Below are positions 11,870 to 24,419 of a DNA stretch of 64,000 nucleotides, piece by piece. Positions within the stretch are counted from its first letter, which is position 1. Every line of letters starts with the position of its first letter. A model generated the notes under the pieces. It did no database searches. It was not told the origin of the DNA and worked only from the letters and a program-made list of their open reading frames with translations. Both the position numbers and the translations under genes were made by a program. The DNA comes from Larimichthys crocea (Eukaryota; Chordata; Actinopteri; Sciaenidae), in the NCBI RefSeq assembly GCF_000972845.2, contig NC_040019.1, positions 13,389,586-13,453,585 on the forward strand, written 5' to 3'.

Positions 11870-12320
11870 ATCAAGTGATGGTAGCTAATGTTAGCAGCGA
11901 GCTAATGTTAGCAGTGAGCTAATGTTAGCAGCGAGCTAATGTTAGCAGTGAGCTAATGTTAGCAGTGAGCTAATGTTAACAGCGAGCTAATGTTAGCGGC
12001 GAGCTAATGTTAGCGGCGAGCTAATGTTAGCAGCGAGCTAACTGTTCATAACATTAGCTACTGTTAGCTTAACAGACTAAAGTAGCTAGTGTTAGCAGTT
12101 AGCTACATTATCACTAGCTCCAAACCAGCTGGGTCCTCAGTGTTAGCTGTGTTAGCTTTGTTATATTAGCTTTAGCTCTGCTGCTCCTGATCAGTGTTTC
12201 CATCATGAAGTCTGTAAGTCACCTCGGTGCTGTCACGTTGTTCCCTGCTGGTCTCCCTGTGCTCCAACCCGGTCCGGTCCGGCTGCTGAGCCCGGTTCTG
12301 CATGGTTAGCATGCTAACGG
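11870..12320. repeat. GTTAGCAGCGAGCTAAT array plus conserved module, copy 2
   Basis: About ten 17-bp units of GAGCTAATGTTAGCAGC (11880-12040), then the module with GTCTGTAAGTCACCTCGGTG and CCGGCTGCTGAGCCCGGTTC (12195-12310). The arrangement matches 8600-8960. Confidence 0.85.
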
Positions 12321-12792
12321 CAGATCATGGAGACTTTAGAGTATTAAAGCTTCGATACGTGTTGTTAATCATTAATAGAAGTTCAGTGTTTCAGTGTTTC
12401 AGAAATATGAAAGTTTCTTTGGACCCGCCCGGCTCGTCCTGTGACCCTCTGGAGGGTTCGGGGCCTCAGGTTGGGGATAATTTCATCTCGCAGAGATTAT
12501 CCTTCAAAATCAGAGAAGGTATTCACGACAGCGGCTATGAAGATGTAGCGTGATGAGCTGGTTTGCTGTGTGCACGCACAGATTGATCCAGAAATCTAAA
12601 TGACAAAGATGTAAATCAGTCGGAGAGTTTCCTGTGAGACTTTAAAGCCGTCTGATTTATTCCCTGAGAGGAAATATTAAAATATGAAAGATTCAGATTA
12701 ATGTGCTTAATGTCTCCGAGGACAGAGCTTCACTCTGAATCTGCAGCACAGATAATGAGCAGTGAAAGAGACGCTCACACTTTGGAGAGATT

Positions 12793-12793
<1 letters not shown>

Positions 12794-12830
<37 letters not shown>
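12794..12830. repeat. (CA)n microsatellite
   Basis: About 37 bp of CA dinucleotide. Confidence 0.95.
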
Positions 12831-12832
<2 letters not shown>

Positions 12833-12989
12833 TTTAACAAGACAAACATGTTGTCAGGAAACCATAACGTCTTGGTGGACGTCTCTGTTTGGACTGAGGC
12901 ATCTTCACTTCATCTTCAGGAACATCTTCATGGACCTGCAACAAGTCCACAGAGCCATGAAGCCCATCCTCCCTGTGAACATCTGAACC

Positions 12990-14065
12990 TTGTGGGTCAT
13001 AGTGGATCATGGTGGATCCTGCTGGTTGGTCTTGGTTGGTCGTGGTGGGTTGTGGTGGATCGTGGTGGGTCGTGGTTGGTCGTGGTTGGTCGTGGTGGGT
13101 CATGGTTGGTCGTGGTTGATCTATGTGGGTTGTGATTGGTCGTGGTGGATTGTGATGGATCATGGTGGATTATTGTTGGTCGTGGTGGGTTGTGGTTGGT
13201 CGTGGTGAGTCGTGGTTGGTCGTGGTGGGTCGTGGTTGGATCGTGGTGGGTCGTGGTGGATCGTGGTGGATCATGGTTGGTCGTGGTGGATCGTGGTGGA
13301 TCATGGTTGGTCATGGTGGGTCGTGGTTGGTCGTGGTGGATCGTGGTTGGTCGTGGTGGATCGTGATGGGTCGTAGTGGATCGTGGTTGGTCATAGTGGA
13401 TCGTGGTGAGTCGTGGTTGGTCGTGGTGGGTTGTGGTGGGTCGTGGTTAGTCGTGGTTGGTCGTAGTGGATCGTGGTTGGTTGTAGTTGGTCGTAGTGGA
13501 TCGTTGTTGGTCGTGGTTGGTTGTGGTGGATCGTGATGGGTTGTAGTGGATCGTGGTGGATCGTGGTTGGTCATAGTGAATCGTGGTGAGTCGTGGTTGG
13601 TCGTGGTGGGTTGTGGTGGGTCGTGGTTAGTCGTGGTTGGTCGTAGTGGATCGTGGTTGGTTGTAGTTGGTTGTAGTGGATCGTTGTTGGTCTTGGTTGG
13701 TTGTAGTGGATCGTGGTTGGTTGTAGTTGGTCGTAGTGGATCGTGGTGAGTCGTGGTTGGTCGTGGTGGGTTGTGGTGGGTCGTGGTTAGTCGTGGTTGG
13801 TAGTAGTGGATCGTGGTTGGTTGTAGTTGGTCGTAGTGGATCGTTGTTGGTCGTGGTTGGTTGTGGTGGATCGTGATGGGTTGTAGTGGATCGTGGTGGA
13901 TCGTGGTTGGTCATAGTGGATCGTGGTGAGTCGTGGTTGGTCGTGGTTGGTTGTAGTGGATCGTGGTTGGTCGTGGTTGGTCGTAGTGAATCGTTGTTGG
14001 TCGTGGTTGGTTGTAGTGGATCGTGGTTGGTCGTAGTAGATCGTTGTTGGTCGTGGTGGATCATG
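12990..14065. repeat. GGTCGTGGTTGGTCGTGGTG minisatellite, about 1.07 kb
   Basis: Units of about 10 bp (TCGTGGTTGG, TCGTGGTGGA, TTGTAGTTGG) with higher-order blocks of several units. Because the period is not a multiple of three, all frames on both strands stay open for long stretches (Trp/Val/Gly-rich one way, His/Asp/Pro-rich the other). The same unit, reversed, forms the array at 20275-20935. Confidence 0.95.
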
Positions 14066-14700
14066 GGAAGTCCCCCGGCCTAGAGCATTGGGATGGTTCA
14101 GGACTCAGACATGGACTGATGTGGACCGCGGTGTCACTTCAGAACTTGGTTCTGATCCGGTTGGTTGTGATGTCATCAGTTCTTGTCTCACAGCTGTGTG
14201 TGTTCTGACCCAGTCAGTCAGTGCTGGTGTTTGGACACCACCTTCATATAATAGTGTTCTGCTGAACATCGACTGGGCTCGGACTAGTTGGAGCGGGTCG
14301 ATATTTCTTCAGCACAAACAGAAAATGAAATCAGTTTAAAGGCTGAGGCAACGGTTCTGTTCTGTTCTGCATCGACCCGCCTTAGCGTTTGGATCAATGA
14401 GGGTCGGGCTGGATGTAATGATTAACTCTGTGTGGGGTTCCTTAGGCTGCCTGAGGAGGACGCACAGGACGACAACAGATCCATACCTTCACTTTACTCC
14501 CAGTTAACACATTAGAAGACTGCAACCACGACAGCACCGCTCACATCTATGATGTGAGGACTGAAGCCGCCTCAAGGGGGCGCCGCAGACACTGCAGCAG
14601 CTGACTGAACGACACAAACTAAACTCTTACAATGATTCTCTGCAAGCTTTATTTTGAAAGTCTGATGTTACATATCTAGTGTATCTCAAACTGCTGCCGA
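14065..14700. other. Intergenic sequence, nothing recognised
   Basis: Unique sequence with no array and no credible exon. Confidence 0.5.
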
Positions 14701-14990
14701 CTGTAGCTGCTGTTAGCTCAGTTTGTTGGCTGCTGTTAGCTTATGTTAGCTCAGTTTGTTAGCTGCTGTTAGCTCAGTTTGACGGACAATTAACAGCCAG
14801 ATTACGTTAGCTAGTAAGCTAATGTTACAACATATCTGAGAAACGTTAGCTTTGATGTTTGTTGACGTTAGCAGACTTCATTGTTAGCTGGCATTGCTCA
14901 CTGTAAGTAACGTTAGCTGGCTGCTATGTGTTGTGTTGTTGACCTTGTTGATGTGGCTGTAATGTAATCAGAACAAATACTCGAGTACAG
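14700..14990. repeat. GTTAGCTCAGTTTGTTAGCT words and dispersed-repeat tail
   Basis: A few units of the GTTAGCTCAGTTTG family, then AATGTAATCAGAACAAATAC near 14958 as at 5720 and 18330. Confidence 0.65.
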
Positions 14991-15049
14991 CTGAACATCT
15001 TCAGCTCAGGTTGGTTTAACGATGTCAGACAGAGTTCACGTCTCATGTA

Positions 15050-15540
15050 TTTGATCTCCGTGTTGTCGATGATCAAACCAGATTAAAGCGGGAGCAGCTG
15101 CAAAGATGGACGCTCACAAAATGCCACCGGCCTCTGCGAATCGTCCGGACAGATGTAATAACGGCTTTTAATGGCCGCTGATGAATGCACCTAATGAACG
15201 ATGATCAATAGTCATAACGTGCGGCGAGCGGCGCGGTGGACGCGGCGCGGTCGAGGCGAAGGCGTCCTCCCACCTGCAGCTGGGCGGCCCACAGTGACGC
15301 GCTGACACATTCTTATTTACACCTCAAACATCATGTGCCCGCTCAGCCTGGCGTGTTAGCGCGGCCCTCAGCTCAGATGTATTGCCATTTAAACATGACA
15401 AAGAGGCCACGCAGGTGCCATTACAATAATCCATCATGTCTCCAGTGCTGCTCCAGCCTTGCGGTAAATCCAATCTAAGCAGGTCAACACTGTTTTTCCA
15501 GCATGCGGCTGACTGCGGCGTCTGAGGCCTGTCATCAGTT
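15050..15540. other. Complex non-repetitive block, possible conserved noncoding element
   Basis: CpG-rich to AT-rich complex sequence with no simple repeats and no supported exon. It could be a cis-regulatory element of the nkx6.1 flank. This is inferred only from its sequence complexity among repeats. Confidence 0.25.
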
Positions 15541-15579
15541 AGCTTTTGTCAACATGAGGCCACCGGAGACACGCTAATG

Positions 15580-15583
<4 letters not shown>

Positions 15584-15626
<43 letters not shown>
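15584..15626. repeat. (CA)n microsatellite
   Basis: About 43 bp of CA dinucleotide. Confidence 0.95.
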
Positions 15627-15628
<2 letters not shown>

Positions 15629-15759
15629 TGCTGCAACATACGTGTGCATGTTCAGAAGTTTATGTCAGTTGTTACTTTTACTTTAATTATTCAACTAATC
15701 TTAATCAACTCATAACTTTAGCATAACCACATGCTAAAGGAGCTAACTGCTAATTAACT

Positions 15760-16135
15760 GAATCTGCTGTTAGCATGCTAACAGAACCGGGCTCAGCAGC
15801 CGGACCGGACCGGGTTGGAGCACAGCGTCTGAGACCAGCAGGGAACAACGTGACAGCACCGAGGTGCCTTACAGACTTCATGATGGAAACACTGATCAGT
15901 AGCAGCAGAGCTAAAGCTAATATTATAAAGCTAACACAGCTAACAGCGTGTGTGTCTTCAGTGTGAACATGAGCACAGCTAGCACAGCTAGCACAGTTAG
16001 CACAGTTAGCACAGTTAGCACAGTTAACAGAGTTAGCACAGCTAGCACAGTTAGCACAGTTAGCACAGCTAGCACAGCTAGCACAGTTAGCACAGTTAGC
16101 ACAGCTAGCACAGCTAGCACAGTTAGCGTGCCTGC
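15760..16135. repeat. Conserved module (reversed) and TAGCACAGT minisatellite
   Basis: The module of 8845-8955 appears in reverse orientation at about 15770-15900 (AGAACCGGGCTCAGCAGCCG). It is followed by an array of a 9-bp unit, TAGCACAGT / TAGCACAGC (15975-16128). Confidence 0.85.
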
Positions 16136-16317
16136 TTCAGTGTGAACCTGAGCACGTGTTGCTCTCTGATAGCAGCTCGGCCTCGAGCGGCTGCAGCTGT
16201 TCTCAGCTGTCACCATCAATCATTCACTGTTATCAGCAGCACACCTGAGGCCGAGCGCGGTCACATGACGCTTTCACTTCCTTTAGTCTCCGTGACTGTC
16301 TGAAACCTGACGTACAC

Positions 16318-16725
16318 TCACACTCACACTCTGACTCACTCACACACTCACTCTCACACTCTGACTCACTCACTCACTCACTCACTCTCACACTCACTCA
16401 CTCACTCACTCACTCACTCACTCTCACACACACACACTCACACACACTCTCTCACACACACACTCTCACATACACACTCACACACACACTCACACACACA
16501 CATACACACTCACACACACACTCTCACACACACACGCTCTCACACACACTCTCTCACACACACACATACACACTCACACACACTCTCTCACACACACATA
16601 CACACTCACACACACACTCTCACACACACACACACTCACACACACTCTCTCACACACACATACACACTCACACTCACACACACACTCTCTCACACACACT
16701 CACACACACACACTCTCACACACTC
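16318..16725. repeat. (CA)/(CTCA) microsatellite, about 400 bp
   Basis: Mixed CACA, CTCACT and CTCTCA tract. Confidence 0.95.
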
Positions 16726-16883
16726 TGGCTCGGCCTGCTGTTTCTCCCACAATGCTTTGTGTCAGCTGTCACATTCTTTTTCTGTTGCCACACCGACGTG
16801 TCTTCATCGTCCTCGCCGTGGAAACACAGAGCGAGGCCGGCTCGTTATCTGAGACGGCAAACACACATTAACCTGTGACCCGG

Positions 16884-17112
16884 TGTGTGTGAGTGTGTGT
16901 GAGAGACTGTGTGTGAGTGTGTGTGTGTGTGTGTGTGAGTGACTGTGTGTGAGTGTGAGTGTGTGTGTGTGTGTGTGAGTGACTGTGTGTGAGTGTGTGT
17001 GAGTGTGAGTGTGTGTGTGTGTGTGTGAGTGTGTGAGTGTGAGAGACTGTGTGTGAGTGTGTGTGTGTGTGTGTGTGTGAGTGTGTGTGTGTATGTGTGT
17101 GAGAGAGTGTGT
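16884..17112. repeat. (TG)/(GAGTG) microsatellite, about 230 bp
   Basis: Tract of GTGTGTGTGAGTG units. It is the complement in kind of the array 160 bp to its left. Confidence 0.95.
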
Positions 17113-17254
17113 CAGAGAATCTGATTGGTCAGCTAGACGTGACATCACACCATGAAGAATATAACTGGATTCTGAGCAGCTGATGACGACGGCATCATGG
17201 GAAATGTAGTCAGAGGACAACACGTTTGTTTAGTGTCGATTATGTATGGAGAGT

Positions 17255-17590
17255 TCCTCCACCTACACCTCCTCCTTCACCTCCACCTCCTTCACCTCGT
17301 CCACCTCCTCCTTCACCTCCACCTCCTTCACCTCGTCCACCTCCACTTTCACCTCCTCCACCTCCACCTCCTTCACCTCCTCCACCACCTCCACCTCCAC
17401 CTCCTTCACCTCGTCCACCTCCACCTCGTCCACCTCCACCTCCTTCACCTCCACCTCCTCGTCCACTTCCTCCCCCGCCACCACCTCCTCCTCCTGACAG
17501 ATGTAGGAGCAGGAATGATCAGAGTTTAGGGGATTGAAGAGTCCCACCTCCTCCTCCTCCTTCACCTCCTCCTCCTCCTCCACCTTTAGC
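17255..17590. repeat. CACCTCCACCTCCTT minisatellite
   Basis: Pyrimidine-rich units (CCACCTCCACCTCCTTCACC), giving Pro/Ser runs or Glu/Val runs when translated. Confidence 0.95.
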
Positions 17591-17839
17591 TGTGAGGACT
17601 ACAGGTGGACTCTCTGGTCCTTCCTGTGCGTCTCTCTCGGGGACCTCCTCTATGGTCAGAGGTCAAAGGTCTTCCACGTCCTGCTGTCAGGTGTCCCTCG
17701 AGTCATTTCCATTTTAATGTCAGACTGTGATCTATCACAGACGTGACGGACACACACACTCTTGAAGTCTTCTTCCCCTGGGCTCTGAACAGCTGATCAC
17801 TGACGGACAGGCTGATCCACAGCTCAATAAACATGAGAG

Positions 17840-18380
17840 GGTTAGCTAATGTATGCTAATGTGTGCTAATGTTAGTTAATGTTAGCTCAGTTTGTTAGCC
17901 GGGCGGTTCAGACTGTGAGCTCAGAGCACCAGGGAGTGTTAGTGTCTGTACCACAGAAGAAGAAGAAGAAGAAGAAGAAGAGGAGGTAACCAGGCTCAGC
18001 AGCCTCTATGGACATGATGGCAGAGGAGCAGAGAGTGAAGAGGACGCTGACGGAGGAAGCTAAGAAGAGAAAAGGAGAGAGTGAGCGAGCAAGAAGCCGC
18101 CGGACAAGAGTAAATGTGGGACTGACTTTTAGTGGTTGGTGAGAGCTTGGTGAAATAAAAGGCTGAAAGACAGACGCCGAGCTGGGCTGACTGCTGCTGG
18201 ACTAGGCAGTGAGATCAGCTGCTGCTGGGTCTGGTTCTGGTTCTGGTTCTGGGCTGACTGCTGCTGGACTAGGCAGTGATATCAGCTGCTGCTGGGGACC
18301 TGGATGATGATTGGCTGCTTGATCAGAAGTAATGTAATCAGAACAAATACTCGAGTACAGCTGTGGGATTACACCCACAG
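17840..18380. repeat. Composite dispersed repeat, copy at 17.8 kb
   Basis: It shows GCTAATG words, GTTCAGACTGTGAGCTCAGA, a GAA tract (17955-17985), the decayed coding fragment and the AATGTAATCAGAACAAATAC tail, in the same order as at 5200-5770. A short CTGGTTCTGG repeat lies at 18230. Confidence 0.8.
18008..18225 (+). pseudogene. Decayed basic/acidic protein fragment, copy 2
   Basis: From the ATG at 18008 it reads MDMMAEEQRVKRTLTEEAKK and stops at the TGA at 18140, exactly as the copy at 5379 does. Downstream KTDAELG and LLLD words are separated by the same stops. The shared lesions mean both descend from one already broken source. Confidence 0.55.
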
Positions 18381-18589
18381 ATGAAGAAGAAAGGAAACTT
18401 CTCATGATTAAAATGTTGGTCTGTGAGTGCAGATCATAAAAACAGTTTAACTACAGAGCACCTCATGAAAGATGACTGGTGCTCGGAGAAGAGGAGGCCT
18501 CAGCATGTGAGGTTGATATTTCACAAACAGGACGTTGTGTTGTGGCGCTGAGCGATGGCTGTTCCAGTCTCTGCGTCCCCCCTCATGCC

Positions 18590-18770
18590 TGACGTGGGAT
18601 ATTAATGCGCTCCAGTAACTGTTAATTTCACTTTGCAGCAGTGATTTATGGGCAGACGCAGAGCAGAGGCATATAATCTAATTGAGATCAGAATGGCTGT
18701 TTCTCACACAGTCACGGCTGCACCTTCCAGATGGGGCGCCGTGATTAATGCATAATGAGCAAATAATCCA
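18590..18770. other. Complex non-repetitive block, possible conserved noncoding element
   Basis: It includes ATTAATGCGCTCCAG, TAATCTAATTGAGATCAG and GTGATTAATGCATAATGAGC, with several homeodomain-like TAAT cores. No gene is seen. Function is inferred only. Confidence 0.25.
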
Positions 18771-18924
18771 TGAAATTAATAAAAAACAATTCTTCAGCTC
18801 TTCAACACAGAAAACAATCAAATCTGTCAGGAAGAACCAAGAACTGCACTTCCTCTGACGTCCACTGGAGTCAGTGTCCATAAATGCACTGCAGCTAGCG
18901 CTATGGGCTAGCATCAACAGAACC

Positions 18925-19370
18925 AGAACATCTGAACCAGCAGTGTCCAGTCTAACAGTGAACACGGCGACAGAACCTCTGAACCAGCAGTGTCCAGTCT
19001 AACAGTGAACACAGCGACAGAACCTCTGAACCGACAGTGTCCAGTCCAACAGTGAACACGGCGACAGAACCTCTGAACCAGCAGCGTCCAGTCCAACAGT
19101 GAACACAGAGACAGAACCTCTGAACCGGCAGCGTCCAGTCCAACAGTGAACACAGCAACAGAACCTCTGAACCGGCAGCGTCCAGTCCAACAGTGAACAC
19201 AGCGACAGAACCGGCAGCGTCCAGTCCAACAGTGAACACAGCGACAGAACCTCTGAACCGGCAGCGTCCAGTCCAACAGTGAACACAGGGACAGAACCTC
19301 TGAACCGGCAGCGTCCAGTCCAACAGTGAACACAGCGACAGAACCTCTGAACCGGCAGCGTCCAGTCTAC
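18925..19370. repeat. 47-bp minisatellite, locus 2 (about 9 units)
   Basis: The same 47-bp unit and orientation as 8340-8515 (AACAGTGAACACAGCGACAG...). One unit near 19200 lacks CCTCTGAA. A partial copy of the conserved module follows at 19450-19520. Confidence 0.92.
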
Positions 19371-19519
19371 ATTAGCACTACCTCCAAACCAGTTGTTAGC
19401 TGTATTAGCTTTATTAGCTTAGCTTTAGCTCTGCTGCTACTGATCAGTGTTTCCATCATGAAGTCTGTGAATCACCTCGGTACTGTAACTTATTCCCTGT
19501 TGGGAACCCGGTCTGGTCC

Positions 19520-20270
19520 AGCTTATTGTGAATAAATCTGATCCAGTCTGAATAAAGTTCTGTGGTTCTGGTTCTGTTCAGTGATCAGTGAGGCCCGGAC
19601 ACAGAGGACTGCAGCAGCCTCACAGTCACTCACAGACTTTAACATTAATTTGGACTTTAAATGTTTCTGGTTTGTCTTTTATTAGATTTTTTGCAGTTTT
19701 CTGAATGATGACCTGATTGGACGTAAACTCCTTTTAAGCATATTGAAAGTGCTCCGATGGTCTGGATCAGCAATAAATGGATAAATGTGATTTAGAATCA
19801 TCATTAGAAAATCTCACGAGTGGACGTCTAAGTGTACTTGAGAAGACGGATGTTGCCTGTAAAGGGACGATGGTGAAAGAAGTGTCCCGTTAATCGATTG
19901 ACAGGACGTTAACGTCTTCAGCTGCTTCTCCGTCACAAAGGATCCATAACACTAACCGCTGACACCTCGCTGCAGGAGCTGCGTATTGATTTTTACATAA
20001 GAATTCATCTTTCTGCATTAGAACAGCTCCTGAACAAAGACCAATCAGGTGTATTTATCAGGATTTGATTGATGCGTCATCATCGAGTCGTGTCCGCGGG
20101 GTCAGAGTGTCTGCAGTAATGAACTATGTGTTTAATGTGGAGGAGGTGGAGGAGGGTGGAGGACTGCTCTGACCTGCATAGCTCACATTTCACACCTTAA
20201 CCTTTACACAGCTGACAGAGGCGTGAAGCTCCCATCAAAACTCTGACCACAAACAGGAGCTGCACGAGAA
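19520..20270. other. Intergenic sequence, nothing recognised
   Basis: Unique AT-rich sequence with a short GGAGGTGGAGGAGGGTGG run at about 20140. Confidence 0.5.
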
Positions 20271-20274
20271 CCAC

Positions 20275-20935
20275 GACCCACCACGACCCACCATGATCCA
20301 CCACAACCAACCACGACCCACCACAACCAACCACGACCCACCACAACCAACCACGACCCACCATAATCCACCACAACCAACCACAATCCACCATCATCCA
20401 CCACAACCAACCATGATCCACCACAACCAACCACGACCCACCATGATCCACCACAACCAACCACGACCCACCACAACCAACCACGACCCACCACAACCAA
20501 CCACGACCCACCATCATCCACCACAACCAACCACAATCCACCATCATCCACCACAACCAACCATGATCCAGCACGACCAACCACGACCCACCATGATCCA
20601 CCACAACCAACCACGACCCACCACAACCAACCACGACCCACCACAACCAACCACGACCCACCATCATCCACCACAACCAACCACAATCCACCATCATCCA
20701 CCACAACCAACCATGATCCAGCACGACCAACCACGACCCACCATGATCCACCACAACCAACCACGACCCACCACAACCAACCACGACCCACCACAACCAA
20801 CCACGACCCACCACAACCAACCACGACCCACCATCATCCACCACAACCAACCACGATCCACCATCATCCACCACAATCCACCATCATCCACCACAACCAA
20901 CCATGATCCAGCACGACCAACCACGATCTACCACA
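20275..20935. repeat. CCACAACCAACCACGACCCA minisatellite, about 660 bp
   Basis: 10-bp units arranged in 20- to 130-bp higher-order blocks. One block of about 130 bp is repeated nearly exactly (compare 20470-20590 with 20590-20720). The unit is the reverse complement of that at 12990-14065. Confidence 0.95.
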
Positions 20936-20939
20936 AACA

Positions 20940-21770
20940 CTGAATGTTCAGTGTGTAACTGAATCAACAGTTCATAAACGGCATTCTTTATAGACAGAAT
21001 AAACGATGATCACATCATCAGCCATGTTTAATATTCAGTCCACTCAGGTCTCTGAGTCCACCCTCGTGATGCTGGACCCACGGGACGGTGGCGTGCCGTC
21101 CTCTGGTGACGATCGGATTGGACGCACTTAAAGTCATTGGCTGTAAACAAGAGCGAGCGTGAGGTCACCGGACTTTATAGGGCCGTTATAATCAGACGTG
21201 TCAGCGAGCACACGTTAAGGTGATCGATCGATCGGTACGACTCGTCACAACGCCTGATTATTAAAACACGTTAAATTAAAGAACAGAACATAAAGACAAA
21301 CTGCTGATAATTCACAGAATCATTTATTTCTGTTCTTTATGTTTTTATGCTTTATTTATTTATCTGTCCATCATCATTTTCTGAAATCTTTGTTTTTAAA
21401 TGTGCTATTATAATATTAATAATTAAATGTGATGATTTTTTAGAAACTTTTCTTTTTACTTCAGTTTGATTTTTAATGAAAAATTATACATTTCATTTTT
21501 ATAAATTTGAATAATTGAATTTGATTATAAAGTATTATTATTATAATTATTATTATTATTACAGTCTCATATACTTAAATCATGTCATCAAAAAAAAGTC
21601 TGACGAGTTTCCAGAGTCAATGTTGTGACAAACTCAAATAAATTAAATTTACAACATAATAATTAAATGATCGATTCTTCTTCTGTTTTTTAATCAATGA
21701 TAAACAATCAAAGTCGATTAATTCATCGTTTGTTTGTTGTTTTGTTACTTTGACGCTCAGTGCTCAGCGG
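20940..21770. other. AT-rich intergenic sequence, nothing recognised
   Basis: Includes short ATTATTATT runs (about 21530-21560). No exon is supported. Confidence 0.5.
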
Positions 21771-21789
21771 CCTGATTCCCATCGGCTCT

Positions 21790-21895
21790 TTGTTCCCTGG
21801 CCCCCTCTCCTCAGCCCCTGGCCCCCTCTCCTCAGCCCCTGGCCCCCTCTCCTCAGCCCCTGGCCCCCTCTCCTCAGCCCCTGGCCCCTCAGGGG
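21790..21895. repeat. 21-bp minisatellite CCCTGGCCCCCTCTCCTCAG
   Basis: About five near-identical 21-bp units. On the minus strand they translate to GAEERGP repeats, a by-product of the period being divisible by three. Confidence 0.92.
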
Positions 21896-21899
21896 CCCT

Positions 21900-22656
21900 T
21901 TGTAATCCTATAAAGTGGAAAAATACCAATTTGTAACACTTTGTCTCACAGCAGGGTTCTGTGTTAAAGTGTCACTACCCTCTTTAAACAGCCGCCACAG
22001 TCAGTGACAGTTACCCAGCATGCACCACTGATCGCGCCACTGATTCCCAAACTTTATTTTCCGAGTTCGTTAGCAGAAATTCACCAGAAGAAGTTTAAAA
22101 GTTTAAAATCGACTGACGACAATTTATGTAACAAACATGTTTAATTCTCACAATGTCATTGTCAAGGTCATTGTAAAACTGATGTAATGTATTTAAGTAA
22201 CGTCTGGTACGTAACCTAACGCAGCCTATGTGGTGTAATTAAGTCTTAGTTAATGTGCACGAGAAGAAGATATTTGTGTTTTCACATTGTTCAGGTGTTT
22301 CACTAAAATCACCGTAAACAGAGTCTGACACTGAACAGCGTTTCCCGCGAGTCGTCTGGGTGTAACGAAGGGTTAATCTGCTGCAGTTTGCCTGTTTTAA
22401 TGTCGCTGCAGTGAATTCAGAGCTGCAGGTTACGAGTCACAAAGAATAAAGACTGATTCATCAAGTGCACGGGGCCGGACTGCATTTGGATTAGAAATTA
22501 GATTACAGCATCATCTTAAAGACAGATGAAGAATTTATAATTTAATGATAAACAAATTCTAATGATAATGGTACAGAGAGCAACAAGATGGACATTCTTA
22601 AAGGAAACCATCATTGAATTAAATACTTAAACATCGATCCATTTTCCTTTCAGAGG

Positions 22657-22687
<31 letters not shown>

Positions 22688-23075
22688 TCATGTCGAGGCT
22701 GCTGGTCCCTGTTTTTATGTATCTATACGTATTTTTGTCTTTATATAAAAACTCAACATTATCATTTTTTTATCTGCTCAGTGACGCTACGTTACAGGAA
22801 AGATGGTGGCAATACAATGGGGAGGCAGATACACGTGGTTAAAGAATACATGTATTTAGTATTATTATATGATATTATTATTATTATTATCAACAAACCT
22901 CCTATTCAGTCTCAAACCAACACAGAATTCAAGTTTGATATATCTTCTTCCTGATCTCCACCCAAACACCGCCTCCTGGTCAGTCCTTCGAAATGTGTAG
23001 GCGTCATTCCTGAACCAGCCTGGTAGAGTCAGGTGACATCGTACACGGCTGCTCGTGTGTGAAGCCAAACACCTA
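21900..23075. other. Intergenic sequence, nothing recognised
   Basis: Contains a CA microsatellite at 22656-22684 and otherwise unique sequence. Confidence 0.5.
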
Positions 23076-23079
23076 ATTT

Positions 23080-23195
23080 ACAGCAGGTACCTAACGTATT
23101 TAAGGTGTCAGGTACGTAACGTATTTAAGGTGTCAGGTACGTAACGTATTTAAGGTGTCAGGTACGTAACGTATTTAAGTTGTCAGGTAAACGTC
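23080..23195. repeat. 25-bp minisatellite GGTACGTAACGTATTTAAGG
   Basis: Four to five units, each containing GGTACGTAACGTATTTAAGG plus TGTCA. A single diverged unit-like sequence lies near 22190-22215. Confidence 0.9.
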
Positions 23196-23539
23196 CGTAA
23201 CGCCTCTCACGCGTTGCTTCAGCTGGTTCAAACAGTATTCACAGATTGTGTCAGGAGAGACCAGGACTGCGTCAGCTGCTCACCTGAAGTCACCGTCCTG
23301 TTCCCGTCCACTGAGACGACACCTGGCTAATTTGAGAATGACAGAAAACGAATGAAATAGATTGAACAATAAAAATATTACCTGTACGTTAATTTTACGT
23401 ATGTTAATTAACAACATCTCTTAAAGTTGATCAAAAACAGTCTGAACTCGTCTGCTGTGGATTTGTTGTCTGTCTGTCTCGTGGAATCAACTCTTTAATT
23501 TCATTTAATAATCCTGAAATGAAGAACCAACAGGAGGTG

Positions 23540-24360
23540 TGAAGACCTGGCCCGGCCCGGCCCAGTTTGGGCTGTGTACCTCATCGTACGTGAGAGGAAT
23601 CAGGTCTGTGGTTTCACAGGAGTCCGTCACGGCGAGAACGCGGTGTATCTGCATGAATGTGACTGATTTATCGCCCTGGGCCGGAGGTGACGGGGTTAAC
23701 GGGATCCCTCAGCTCCCGAGCGAGGAGACAGAGGCGCCTCCTCAGTTGCTCGGGGTGACATAACTAAAGAGGCATTAACGCCCAGTTGCGACATCGCTAA
23801 ACAAACGGCGGGGCCTCGGCGAGCATGGGAAAACAGCATTATAGCCCCGTGGTGAATTGAGCGAGAAAACAAGGAGACAGTTCGAGCCTTGTGTTGAGTC
23901 TCTGCCTCCGTCTGCACCGAGCTGACAACTTTCTATCATGTCCACCAACTTTCCCAGACTCGGCCTCTTCCTGCCTCTGCCGGAGCTCGTGAACCGGGGC
24001 GGCGGGGTCGCGCCTCTCGGCCCGCAGACACGACATGTTGACACTGGTTCTGTTCTCCATCCACAGCCCCGCTTATCTGATCCAGCCCCAATGCTGCAAC
24101 ACCGTGATGCATTCACTGCCCGCAATCGATTACACAAAGATCCTCCAGATAGTCAGACATAGAGAGCGAGGCCAGAGTTATGATAATTGTTTAAATTTAT
24201 CAGGAACAATGAAACCGCTGGAGCTGAAGCTGCTGAACGCTGCGTGGGAAAAACACTTGAAAGGACGACTGTGGTTAATTTTTAATGTGGCAGAGAAAAC
24301 ATCCATCAACAACATGCAGAGTCAACGACGACGAGGACGAGAGTTCAGACCAGCATGAAA
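23540..24360. other. Long non-repetitive block, possible conserved noncoding DNA
   Basis: About 800 bp free of simple repeats, with AT-rich cores such as GATAATTGTTTAAATTTATC (about 24181). No frame has splice sites or a recognisable protein. In a homeobox-gene flank this is a plausible enhancer cluster, but that is inference. Confidence 0.3.
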
Positions 24361-24419
24361 CCTGCTGAGCAGAAATATCTCTATTTTTATTTATATATAT
24401 ACACACACACACACACACA

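Noticed and set aside
20197..20943. Long frames on both strands (Trp/Val/Gly-rich and His/Pro/Thr-rich)
   Set aside because: The array period keeps all frames open. The same happens at 12990-14065. No protein family is present.
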